Shown here in pieces: positions 1 through 6,506 of a stretch of 8,079 nucleotides of DNA. The position numbers were made by a program, and so were the translations under genes. How positions within the stretch are numbered: the first letter of the stretch is position 1; every line of letters begins with the position of its first letter. The notes beneath the pieces were generated by a model. That model was given only the letters and a program-made list of their open reading frames with translations, was not told the DNA's origin and did no database searches. Origin of the DNA: Prevotellaceae bacterium (lineage in GTDB: Bacteria; Bacteroidota; Bacteroidia; Bacteroidales; Paludibacteraceae); assembly GCA_031270565.1 (NCBI GenBank), contig JAISXJ010000005.1:1-8079 (forward strand), given 5' to 3'.

Positions 1-24
1 AAATCGTCCAATTTGCTATCAATT

Positions 25-40
25 TTGAGTAGGGGGGCTT
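25..40. repeat. Edge motif, left copy
   Basis: The stretch TTGAGTAGG directly followed by GGGGCTT recurs near the right edge (7951-7969), where three extra bases (AAG) sit between the two halves. The rest of 1-143 shows no gene I can support. A minus-strand frame runs through it, but it crosses the terminator and has no promoter or recognisable protein. The shared motif suggests a dispersed intergenic repeat; its function is unknown. Confidence 0.45.
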
Positions 41-143
41 ACTTTTTCAAAAACAAATCCGAAATGACGTTTTATCGGCATCTCGGACAGGTGTTTTGTG
101 CGCTTTTTAAGTTTAGCGGACAGCAATATAAAGTAATAAAATT

Positions 144-177
144 GGGGCTGTTTCAAAAGAGACAGCCCCATTTTTTT
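144..177 (+). terminator. Strong intrinsic terminator, possibly bidirectional
   Basis: GGGGCTGTTTC and GAGACAGCCCC form an 11-pair stem with a single G-U wobble around an AAAA loop. It is followed on the plus strand by A and seven T's (171-177). On the minus strand the stem is followed by AATTTTATTACTTT, a weaker T-rich tail. It can therefore end a plus-strand transcript entering from the left and also the minus-strand prfB-lipid kinase transcript, whose last stop codon lies about 100 bases away. Confidence 0.85.
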
Positions 178-278
178 GTCTGAAAAGTGCTTACTTCTCA
201 AAGGCGTTTTTTGTGAATTACGCATATCTTGCGGGGGATGTCCGCCTGCGTTTTCTGATTCTTGGCTCAAAGCGCCAT

Positions 279-1169
279 TCACGGGACAATTACCCGCAAG
301 CCCCGTGGAATAATTTTTATGTCAATCACGGACGGCATAGAAGTTGGTTCGCCGTCATAATGAAAATAGGTTTCGGACGGCATCTCTACTCGCAGTTCCC
401 GACAGGTGAAAGTCTCAGCGTAGCGGCTTGTGTCAATGGTTTTAGTGAACAGTTTCCACGCCAGATGCACCGCCATAAGCAGTCCGAAAGGTTTCAGAAT
501 CGTTACATTCATCAGTCCGTCCTGAAAATCGGCTTGCGGAGCAATATAGGCGTTGTAACCGAATTGACGGATGTTGGCGCAATTGATGATAACAGCTTGT
601 TTCTTATGCGTTTGTCCGTCATAAGTAAGGGTACAGTCGATGGGGGTGCAGCGAAAATATTCGCGAATGGCAATAGCCGTATAACTTAGAAAGCCGCGTC
701 TTTTGCTTTCGGCGAACAGGTTACTCACCAGCGCATCCAAGCCGATGCCGCAGGTACAGAAAAACGGCACGTCATTCACCGTACCATAATCAATAAGCAG
801 ACTCTTTTGCCGCCGAATAGCTTCCAGCGCTTTGAAAGGCAACAACGTTGAGATTCTCAAATCACGCGCCAAACCATTGCCTGACCCAAGCGGCAGTATT
901 GCCAAAGCTGTTTCGGTATGCCGTAATACGTTTGCAATCTCATTGACCGTTCCGTCTCCTCCGACAGCTACGACACAGTGAACACCGTCTTTCACAGCAT
1001 AACGCGCCAGTTCTCCGACACGTATGTAAGATGTGGCGTATTTAAACTCCAAATCAAACTCATTGACAAGCAGTTTGCTTGCCAGCGCTATCCAGTTACT
1101 TTTATTCACCGTGCCGGAATTGGGGTTGACAATAAATACTATTTTCCTGCGCTCTGTCATACTGTTCAT
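279..1169 (-). CDS. Diacylglycerol kinase family lipid kinase (YegS/BmrU type)
   Basis: This 296-residue soluble protein belongs to the DAGK catalytic-domain family, which transfers the ATP gamma-phosphate to a lipid hydroxyl at the inner face of the membrane. Visible motifs, in order, are NPNSG (residues 15-19) in the first nucleotide-binding strand, GGDGTVNE (70-77), the hallmark ATP-binding loop, and GSGNGLARD (95-103). The C-terminal lobe has PQADFQDGLM (211-220) and DGEP (272-275), both usual in bacterial members. The length of about 300 residues is normal. ATG at 1169 is the first of two close starts (the other is codon 4). The gene begins 20 bases after the prfB stop, so cotranscription with prfB is likely. 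The true substrate (diacylglycerol, phosphatidylglycerol, undecaprenol or a sphingoid base) cannot be read from the sequence. Sphingolipids occur in many Bacteroidales, so a sphingoid or ceramide-like substrate is possible but is only inference. Confidence 0.9.
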   Translation of the reverse strand: MNSMTERRKIVFIVNPNSGTVNKSNWIALASKLLVNEFDLEFKYATSYIRVGELARYAVKDGVHCVVAVGGDGTVNEIANVLRHTETALAILPLGSGNGLARDLRISTLLPFKALEAIRRQKSLLIDYGTVNDVPFFCTCGIGLDALVSNLFAESKRRGFLSYTAIAIREYFRCTPIDCTLTYDGQTHKKQAVIINCANIRQFGYNAYIAPQADFQDGLMNVTILKPFGLLMAVHLAWKLFTKTIDTSRYAETFTCRELRVEMPSETYFHYDGEPTSMPSVIDIKIIPRGLRVIVP

Positions 1170-1189
1170 TAAAACTGACTGTTAATTAA

Positions 1190-2309
1190 CTATATGGAGG
1201 TTGCCTGTCCAAATGTCATCAGAAAGGCTTTTATAAAATCATCTATATTGCCGTCCATAACAGCCTGCACGTTAGATGTCTGATAACCGGTACGGTGGTC
1301 TTTTACGCGACGGTCATCAAACACGTAGGAACGAATCTGAGACCCCCATTCTATTTTCTTTTTACCCGCCTCCACCTTTGCCGTTTCTATGCGGCGTTTT
1401 TCGAGTTCCAACTCATAGAGTTGCGACTTTAACAGTCGCAGGGCATTTTCCTTATTGCCAAGTTGTGAACGGCTTTCGGTGTTTTCGATGACAATTTCAT
1501 CGTCGGCACCGGTAACAGGATTCTTAAACCGGTAATGCAAGCGTACGCCTGTCTCTACCTTATTGACATTTTGTCCGCCTGCGCCACTCGACCGAAACGT
1601 ATCCCACGACAGACCAACATTGTTTATCTCAATCTCTATGCTGTCGTCAATCAGTGGCGTTACAAAGACCGATGTAAATGATGTCATCCGTTTGCCCTGC
1701 GCATTGAACGGCGAGACGCGCACCAGCCGGTGTACGCCATTTTCGCTTTTGAGATAGCCGTATGCAAAATCGCCTTCAATCTGTATGGTAACGGTTTTTA
1801 TGCCGGCTTCGTCGCCATTGAGTTGGTGAGTTATTTCACTTTTATAATGATGCGCCTCTGCCCAACGCAGATAAAGCCGCATCAGCATCTGCGCCCAGTC
1901 CTGTGCTTCCGTGCCACCTGCTCCCGAAACGATTTTCACTGCCGCACCCAGCTTGTCCTCTTCGCCCTGAAGCATGTTTTTCAGTTCCAACGCTTCGAGT
2001 GTCTCAATAGTGTGCGCATAGAGTGCATCCAGTTCCTCTTCGCTGATGGCGCCCTCTTTGCAGAACTCATAGCCGAGATTCAACTCTTCAACAGCCTCCT
2101 CAACCGTTGCGAAGCCATCCATCCATCGCTTAATTTCCTTTACCTTACGCATCTGTTCTTCAGCTGTCTGCTGATTTTCCCAGAAATTGGGCGCTTGCGT
2201 ATGCAATTCTTCCTCTTCTAACTGTATTTTTTTTGTATCAATGTCAAAGATACCTCCTCAGCGCATCCTTACGTTCGGATGCTGCTTTGATAGTTTCAAC
2301 GGTTACCAT
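1190..2309 (-). CDS. prfB: Peptide chain release factor 2, made by +1 programmed frameshifting
   Basis: RF2 ends translation at UGA and UAA codons by triggering peptide release in the ribosome. The gene has two overlapping parts. ATG at 2309-2307 opens a 21-codon leader (MVTVETIKAASERKDALRRYL) ending at an in-frame TGA (2246-2244). After skipping one base, the frame continues at GAC (2245-2243) to the TAG at 1192-1190, giving about 372 residues against 365 in E. coli. The joined N-terminus (SERKDALRRYLDIDTKKIQ) aligns well with E. coli RF2 (TERSDVLRGYLDYDAKKER), which supports both the start and the shift. In the full product the SPF tripeptide that reads the stop codon is at 199-201 and the catalytic GGQ at 244-246. 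The residue matching E. coli Thr246 is Ser. Without the frameshift, the visible frame would begin at a TTG (2206) and lose the first 34 residues. A TACCTTTG promoter box lies upstream, and the lipid kinase gene follows 20 bases downstream. Confidence 0.96.
2243..2258 (-). promoter_or_regulatory. prfB +1 recoding site (internal SD, CTT-TGA-C)
   Basis: On the minus strand the sequence reads AGG AGG TAT CTT TGA C. It has an internal Shine-Dalgarno sequence (AGGAGG, 2258-2253), three bases of spacing, the slippery CTT (2249-2247) and a UGA followed by C, a poor termination context. This matches the E. coli arrangement (AGGGGG-TAT-CTT-TGA-C) except for one base. When RF2 is scarce the ribosome pauses at UGA and slips by +1, so RF2 controls its own synthesis. 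The +1 frame has a TGA 12 bases before the shift CTT and no ATG after it, so ordinary initiation does not explain the second frame. Confidence 0.95.
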
Positions 2310-2339
2310 GCTGTTTGAATTTTCATTGTGAAAAGACTG

Positions 2340-2347
2340 CAAAGGTA
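2340..2347 (-). promoter_or_regulatory. Promoter -7 box for prfB operon
   Basis: TACCTTTG on the minus strand matches the Bacteroidota -7 consensus TAnnTTTG. Transcription would start near 2334, leaving a leader of roughly 25 bases before ATG 2309. No clear TTG or TTTG element is seen at the usual 19-21 bases upstream; that stretch is made of A-rich repeat words. The -33 side is therefore weak. Confidence 0.55.
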
Positions 2348-2388
2348 CACCTTTTTTTAGTTTGTAGTTATTAGAGTGTAGAGTTTAG

Positions 2389-2413
2389 TTTTCAGTTTTC
2401 AGTTTGTTTTCAG
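2389..2413. repeat. TTTTCAG short repeats
   Basis: TTTTCAG occurs at 2389-2395 and again immediately at 2396-2402. A third copy at 2407-2413 follows after TTTG, and TCATCAGTTTG comes next. This is a low-complexity intergenic repeat with no coding capacity seen on either strand. Confidence 0.7.
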
Positions 2414-2427
2414 TCATCAGTTTGTCC

Positions 2428-2445
2428 CCTTAACGTCCTTAACGA
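2428..2445. repeat. 9-base tandem pair CCTTAACG(T/A)
   Basis: Two abutting units, CCTTAACGT and CCTTAACGA, differ only in the last base. They are followed by a small CTCT-TAGG-AGAG hairpin. They look like the remnant of a short tandem array. Confidence 0.6.
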
Positions 2446-2467
2446 CCTCTTAGGAGAGTAATTTAGC

Positions 2468-2523
2468 CACGAAACAGCGTTCGGCGTAGCCAATACACGA
2501 AACAACCCTCGGCGTAGCCAATA
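2468..2523. repeat. Two abutting 28-base direct repeats
   Basis: Units 2468-2495 and 2496-2523 abut and differ at 3 of 28 positions, all within positions 10-13 of the unit. Each starts CACGAAACA and ends TCGGCGTAGCCAATA. The end contains a small GGC-GTA-GCC inverted repeat. Together with the other repeats this fills most of the 339-base gap between prfB and parE, in which I see no gene. Possible roles are a protein-binding pair or a leftover of a dispersed element; neither is shown. Confidence 0.75.
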
Positions 2524-2574
2524 ACTAATAACTAAACTCTACAAACTATAAACTGAAAAAAGCAGACAAAAGGG

Positions 2575-2604
2575 TTGCCGCCTCACAAAAAAACGTTATT
2601 TTTG
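2575..2604 (+). promoter_or_regulatory. Promoter for parE (TTG, 19 bases, TATTTTTG)
   Basis: TTG (2575-2577), a 19-base spacer and TATTTTTG (2597-2604) match the Bacteroidota pattern of a TTG-type -33 element and a TAnnTTTG -7 box. Transcription would start near 2610 and leave a leader of about 40 bases before the parE ATG at 2649. It probably drives the whole parE-tcdA-glycosyltransferase run. Confidence 0.7.
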
Positions 2605-2648
2605 CAATCGCTTTTTGGTACCCTAACCAATGACCCATATTTTTGTAT

Positions 2649-4508
2649 ATGTCAGAAAAAAACAGTAAAACTTCCACTTCATCACAATATACCGATGCCA
2701 ACATTATCACGCTTGAAGGGTTGGAGCATGTCCGGTTGCGTCCGGGTATGTATATCGGTAAACTTGGTGATGGCGCTTTTGCAGATGACGGCATTTATGT
2801 CCTGCTCAAAGAGGTGATAGATAATTCCATTGATGAATTTCGGATGAAATTCGGCGCTCAGATTGATATATTGCTGACCGATTCCCTCATTTCGGTTCGA
2901 GACTATGGGCGCGGTATTCCTCAGGGAAAAATGATTGATGCCGTGTCGGTGATGAACACCGGCGGAAAATACGACTCAAAAGCGTTTCAGAAATCGGTTG
3001 GATTGAACGGTGTCGGCACAAAAGCCGTCAATGCCCTCTCTTCCGCCTTTTCGGTGCGCTCCTTTCGCGACGGCACAGTTAAGGAGGCATACTTTGAACG
3101 GGGAAAACTGGTTCGGGAACAGGAGTTGGAACAAACCTCCGAGCGGAACGGCACATGGATTGCCTTTTCTCCCGATGAACAGATATTCGGCACGTATAAA
3201 TTTCGAGAAGAATTTATCGAAAGCATGCTGCGTAATTACAGCTATTTGAACACGGGGCTGACCATTAATTTCAACGACAAAAAAATTATTTCAAAAAACG
3301 GATTACTTGACCTGCTTAACGAAAATATTACCTCCGAAAGCCTCTATCCGATTGTGCATCTCAAGGGCGAGGACATTGAAATAGCTTTCACACACACCTA
3401 TCAGTATGGCGAGGAGTACTATTCCTTTGTCAACGGACAGCACACAACGCAGGGCGGCACGCATCAAACAGCTTTTCGTGAAGCATTTGGGCGAACCGTC
3501 AAGGAGTTCTACAACAAGAATATGGAATATGTCGATATTCGCAGCGGGCTGGTGGCGGCTGTTTCTGTGGCAGTTCAGGAGCCTGTCTTTGAGTCGCAGA
3601 CGAAAATCAAGCTCGGCTCAAAGGATATGGCGCCGGAGGGACCTTCCGTTGCCAAGTTTATCGGTGATTTCATCAAAAAAGAGTTTGACAACTTCCTGCA
3701 CAAACATGCCGATATTGCCGATGTGCTGCTGAAAAAGATTCAGGAATCGGAAAAGGAGCGCAAAGCCATTGCGGGCGTTACCAAACTGGCTCGTGAACGT
3801 GCCAAGAAAGTGAATCTGCATAATAAAAAGTTGCGCGATTGCCGCGTTCATTATAACGACATAAAGAATGATGACAAAGAGTTGTCGGCGCTTTTTATCA
3901 CGGAGGGCGATTCTGCAAGCGGGTCTATCACCAAAAGTCGGGATGTCAACTATCAGGCTGTTTTCAGTCTGCGTGGAAAACCCTACAACAGTTACGGACA
4001 AACCAAACGTGTCGTCTATGAGAATGAAGAGTTTAATCTGTTGCAGGCGGCGTTGAATATTGAAGACGGATTGGACGGGTTGCGCTATAACAAGGTTATC
4101 ATTGCCACAGACGCCGATGTGGACGGAATGCACATTCGCCTGTTGCTGATGACATTCTTTCTGCAGTTTTTCCCCGATTTGGTTAAAAAGGGACATGTTT
4201 ACATCTTGCAAACGCCTCTTTTTCGCGTACGCAACAAAAAAGAGACACGCTACTGTTACACTGAAGAAGAGCGCCTGAAAGCAGTCAAGAAGCTTGGCGT
4301 TAATCCTGAGATTACCCGATTCAAAGGGTTGGGGGAAATATCGCACGATGAGTTCAAACATTTTATCGGCAAGGATATTCGTCTCGATCAGGTGAAGCTG
4401 CGCAAGGAGGATGGCGTAACGGAGATGCTCTCTTTTTATATGGGCGACAATACGCCCGAACGTCAACAGTTTATCGTTGAAAATTTGAATGCCGATGTGG
4501 GAGATTAG
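2649..4508 (+). CDS. parE: DNA topoisomerase IV subunit B (ATPase)
   Basis: This is the ATP-hydrolysing subunit of topoisomerase IV, which with ParC unlinks daughter chromosomes and relaxes supercoils. The 619-residue protein has an intact type IIA layout. It begins with a GHKL ATPase with EVIDNSIDE (residues 55-63, including the Mg-binding Asn59) and DYGRGIP (86-92). The ATP lid GLNGVGTKAVNALS follows (118-131), then the transducer with QTK (317-319). The TOPRIM domain has EGDSASGS (419-426) and DADVDG (488-493), and RFKGLGE is at 557-563. SASGS in place of the SAGGS of E. coli GyrB/ParE, with no long GyrB insert, fits Bacteroidota ParE rather than GyrB. I chose ATG 2649 rather than TTG 2643, because ATG is the stronger start and the family begins close to it. 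The leader is A/T-rich with no Shine-Dalgarno sequence. A promoter lies at 2575-2604. tcdA follows 50 bases after the TAG stop. Confidence 0.95.
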   Translation: MSEKNSKTSTSSQYTDANIITLEGLEHVRLRPGMYIGKLGDGAFADDGIYVLLKEVIDNSIDEFRMKFGAQIDILLTDSLISVRDYGRGIPQGKMIDAVSVMNTGGKYDSKAFQKSVGLNGVGTKAVNALSSAFSVRSFRDGTVKEAYFERGKLVREQELEQTSERNGTWIAFSPDEQIFGTYKFREEFIESMLRNYSYLNTGLTINFNDKKIISKNGLLDLLNENITSESLYPIVHLKGEDIEIAFTHTYQYGEEYYSFVNGQHTTQGGTHQTAFREAFGRTVKEFYNKNMEYVDIRSGLVAAVSVAVQEPVFESQTKIKLGSKDMAPEGPSVAKFIGDFIKKEFDNFLHKHADIADVLLKKIQESEKERKAIAGVTKLARERAKKVNLHNKKLRDCRVHYNDIKNDDKELSALFITEGDSASGSITKSRDVNYQAVFSLRGKPYNSYGQTKRVVYENEEFNLLQAALNIEDGLDGLRYNKVIIATDADVDGMHIRLLLMTFFLQFFPDLVKKGHVYILQTPLFRVRNKKETRYCYTEEERLKAVKKLGVNPEITRFKGLGEISHDEFKHFIGKDIRLDQVKLRKEDGVTEMLSFYMGDNTPERQQFIVENLNADVGD

Positions 4509-4512
4509 TATT

Positions 4513-4529
4513 TCTGTTGATAGAACAGA
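4513..4529 (+). other. Small hairpin between parE and tcdA
   Basis: TCTGTT and AACAGA form a perfect 6-pair stem around the loop GATAG, just after the parE stop. A run of six T's (4544-4549) lies 15 bases further on, too distant for a classic terminator. It could protect an mRNA end or cause partial attenuation, or it could be chance. Confidence 0.3.
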
Positions 4530-4558
4530 CTATTTAGGACAAATTTTTTCTCCATACA

Positions 4559-5359
4559 ATGGGATTGGAACAGGCTCTTTTTAAACGTACCGAACTGTTG
4601 CTTGGCGCGGAAAATATGTCCGTCATCGGACGCGCCAGAGTGATACTCTTTGGAGTGGGAGGTGTTGGCAGCTGGTGCGCCGAAAGTTTGGTACGCTCAG
4701 GTATCCGGCAGTTGACGATAGTTGATTCCGACCGTGTCTGCATCACTAATGTCAACCGGCAGTTGCAGGCAACCACCAAGACCGTTGGACAGGTAAAGGT
4801 AGAGGCGCTTAAAACGCGCCTGCACGACATCAATCCCGAAGCCGCCATTACCGCCGTTCAAGCTGTTTACGATGTGGATACATCAAGCAGGTTCGAGTTG
4901 CAGGATTATGATGTTATCATTGATGCTATTGACAGTCTGACAAACAAGATTCATCTGATACGTGCAGCAACACGCACGGATGCCTGTTTTGTGTCATCAA
5001 TGGGAGCGGCGCTCAAGATAGACCCTGCCCGTGTGCGTGTGGCGGAATTTTGGCAGGTAGAAGGATGTCCGCTTGGAGCGATTATCCGAAAAAAGATACG
5101 TAAAGGAGAGTTGCCGGCAAAGAAATTCCTCTGCGTGTACAGTGATGAACGCCTTGACAATCTGGGGGCGGATACCGTGTGCGGAACGGAACGCTGTTTT
5201 TGTCCAAAAGATTTTAAACATGGTCAGACTGCATTGGATAATCATGAATGGTGCAGTCAAAAAGCACAGATAAACGGCGCTATGGTGCATATCACTGCCA
5301 TTTTCGGCTTTACACTCGCAGGACTGGTCATGCAACATCTCTGCCGGTTGAAAGACTGA
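4559..5359 (+). CDS. tcdA: tRNA threonylcarbamoyladenosine dehydratase
   Basis: TcdA (CsdL/YgdL) is an E1-like enzyme that uses ATP to convert t6A at position 37 of ANN-decoding tRNAs into its cyclic form ct6A. The 266 residues match the usual length (268 in E. coli). Visible features are the nucleotide-binding loop GVGGVGSW (32-39), the acidic strand end VDSD (55-58), and NVNRQ (64-68) with the Arg seen across E1-like enzymes. The central DVIIDAIDS (118-126) and the C-terminal INGAMVHITAIFGFTLAGLV (239-258) are both characteristic of this family, as opposed to ThiF, MoeB or HesA. No CxxC zinc pairs of the MoeB/ThiF kind are seen. ATG 4559 fits the family N-terminus, and the upstream sequence has no Shine-Dalgarno site. 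No TAnnTTTG box was found in the 50-base gap after parE, so it is probably cotranscribed from the parE promoter. Confidence 0.93.
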   Translation: MGLEQALFKRTELLLGAENMSVIGRARVILFGVGGVGSWCAESLVRSGIRQLTIVDSDRVCITNVNRQLQATTKTVGQVKVEALKTRLHDINPEAAITAVQAVYDVDTSSRFELQDYDVIIDAIDSLTNKIHLIRAATRTDACFVSSMGAALKIDPARVRVAEFWQVEGCPLGAIIRKKIRKGELPAKKFLCVYSDERLDNLGADTVCGTERCFCPKDFKHGQTALDNHEWCSQKAQINGAMVHITAIFGFTLAGLVMQHLCRLKD

Positions 5360-5397
5360 AATGGTGAAAATGTCCAATTAGAGAAACATTAAACAAA

Positions 5398-6498
5398 ATG
5401 AAAATAGCCTATTTACTCGGCTCCCTAAACAGGGGAGGAACGGAAACCCTACTGCTGGATGTGTTCGGAAATGCACACAGGGCAGGTTATGCCTTTATGG
5501 GAATTTATCGCAAAGACGGCATCTTACAGTCGCATTTTTATGCCACGCAACAAAAGATGGTTCGCCTTGCGCCGGCATTTCCGTGCGATTTAGTCTATTT
5601 TTACAGATTGCGAAAGTTATTGCGGGAAGAAAAGGTAAACATCGTTCACGCTCAGCAGCCATTAGATGCTTTGTATGCGTGGATTGCCTGTCTGGGAACA
5701 AAGATAAAAGTTGTACAGACATTCCACGGATATGATAGTCTCCTGTCCGGCAGGCGCCATGTATTAACAGCGTTCAGCGCTAAACGAACGGATAAAAATA
5801 TCTTTGTAAGCAATTTCCAAAAGGATTATTTCATCAACAAATATCAATTGAACAGCGCTAAACAAACCACTGTGTACAATGGTATTTCGTTTGAAAAAAT
5901 AGATGAAGCCGTCGTATCTGAAGAATTGTTGCAGCGCAGAAATACCGGACTGCTGCTCGGCAGTGTAGGGAGTTTTGTTGGCGTACGCGACCAAATGACC
6001 GTATGCCGTTTTTTGAATTTATTGAACAGGCAGAATATTGACTTTCAATTTGTTTTTGCGGGTTTGAGAATAGAATCAGAGCATTATCTTTTTGATGCCT
6101 GTGTGAAATATTGCGAAGAACATGCGCTCTCCGACAAAGTGCATTTTCTTGGAGGCAGATCCGACGTGCCCGCCATCCTCAAACAGTTGGATGCCTTTAT
6201 CTATGCCTCCGATCACGATACATTTGGAATAGCCGTCATTGAGGCGGTCGCCGCCGGAACGCCGGTCTTTGTCAATGACTGGGGGGTGATGAAGGAGATT
6301 ACAAATAACGGAGAGCTGGCGACGATTTATAAAACAAAGGATGAACAGGATTTGCTGGCGAAGTTCCTGATATTCCTGCAAAACAGAGAAAAATATGTCT
6401 CTGAAACGCAAGTCAGAGCAACAGCCGTTCGCCAAAGGTTTTCCATTGAGAGACATCTAAGTGAGTTAGAAAAAATGTATAACACGTTATTCAATTAA
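5398..6498 (+). CDS. Glycosyltransferase, GT4-like (GT-B fold)
   Basis: This 366-residue cytoplasmic protein probably moves a sugar from a nucleotide donor onto a lipid-linked glycan at the inner membrane. The N-terminal Rossmann half starts MKIAYLLGSLNRGGTET (1-17), with the glycine loop RGGTE that is typical of GT4 enzymes. HAQQPLDALYAW (84-95), QTFHGYD (107-113) and VYNGI (159-163) before the domain linker also fit the family. The C-terminal half has HFLGGRSDVPAIL (249-261) and the donor-site segment SDHDTFGIAVIEAVAAGTPV (271-290). The usual E-x7-E pair of GT4 appears here as D274-x7-E282. The sugar and acceptor cannot be told from the sequence. ATG 5398 follows an A-rich leader (AAACAAA), as is common for Bacteroidota starts. 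The gene lies 38 bases after tcdA and 8 bases before the membrane protein gene, so it is likely part of the same transcript and a functional pair with the latter. Confidence 0.88.
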   Translation: MKIAYLLGSLNRGGTETLLLDVFGNAHRAGYAFMGIYRKDGILQSHFYATQQKMVRLAPAFPCDLVYFYRLRKLLREEKVNIVHAQQPLDALYAWIACLGTKIKVVQTFHGYDSLLSGRRHVLTAFSAKRTDKNIFVSNFQKDYFINKYQLNSAKQTTVYNGISFEKIDEAVVSEELLQRRNTGLLLGSVGSFVGVRDQMTVCRFLNLLNRQNIDFQFVFAGLRIESEHYLFDACVKYCEEHALSDKVHFLGGRSDVPAILKQLDAFIYASDHDTFGIAVIEAVAAGTPVFVNDWGVMKEITNNGELATIYKTKDEQDLLAKFLIFLQNREKYVSETQVRATAVRQRFSIERHLSELEKMYNTLFN

Positions 6499-6506
6499 TT
6501 AATCCC

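Larger units (their letters stand above)
2365..2543. repeat. Inverted repeat arms flanking the intergenic patchwork
   Basis: TGTAGAGTTTAGTT (2377-2390) returns as its exact reverse complement at 2530-2543. TAGTTATTAG (2365-2374) returns as CTAATAACTA at 2525-2534. The words are in a different order in the two arms, so these are not one simple stem but two low-complexity blocks built from the same words in opposite orientation. They enclose the direct repeats at 2428-2445 and 2468-2523. Confidence 0.6.

Noticed and set aside
19..282. 87-codon minus-strand frame at the left edge
   Set aside because: It runs through the terminator hairpin, lacks a promoter and has no recognisable domain. Its tail overlaps the edge repeat motif.
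1181..1190. Perfect 10-base palindrome GTTAATTAAC at the prfB end
   Set aside because: It is short and AT-rich in a 20-base intergenic gap. Such words arise easily by chance and there is no T run to make a terminator.
2206..2309. prfB frame break as a pseudogene or sequencing error
   Set aside because: The break has all elements of the conserved RF2 recoding site with exact spacing, and the joined N-terminus matches E. coli RF2, so it is functional recoding.
2468..2523. Two 28-base repeats as a minimal CRISPR array
   Set aside because: The units abut with no spacer between them, differ inside the repeat, and have no cas gene nearby.
2546..2794. 82-codon minus-strand frame over the parE promoter
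   Set aside because: It overlaps the promoter and the start of parE in antisense and has no recognisable protein features.
3618..4466. 282-codon minus-strand frame within parE
   Set aside because: It is entirely antisense to conserved ParE TOPRIM sequence, with no promoter or family features, so it is a shadow of parE.
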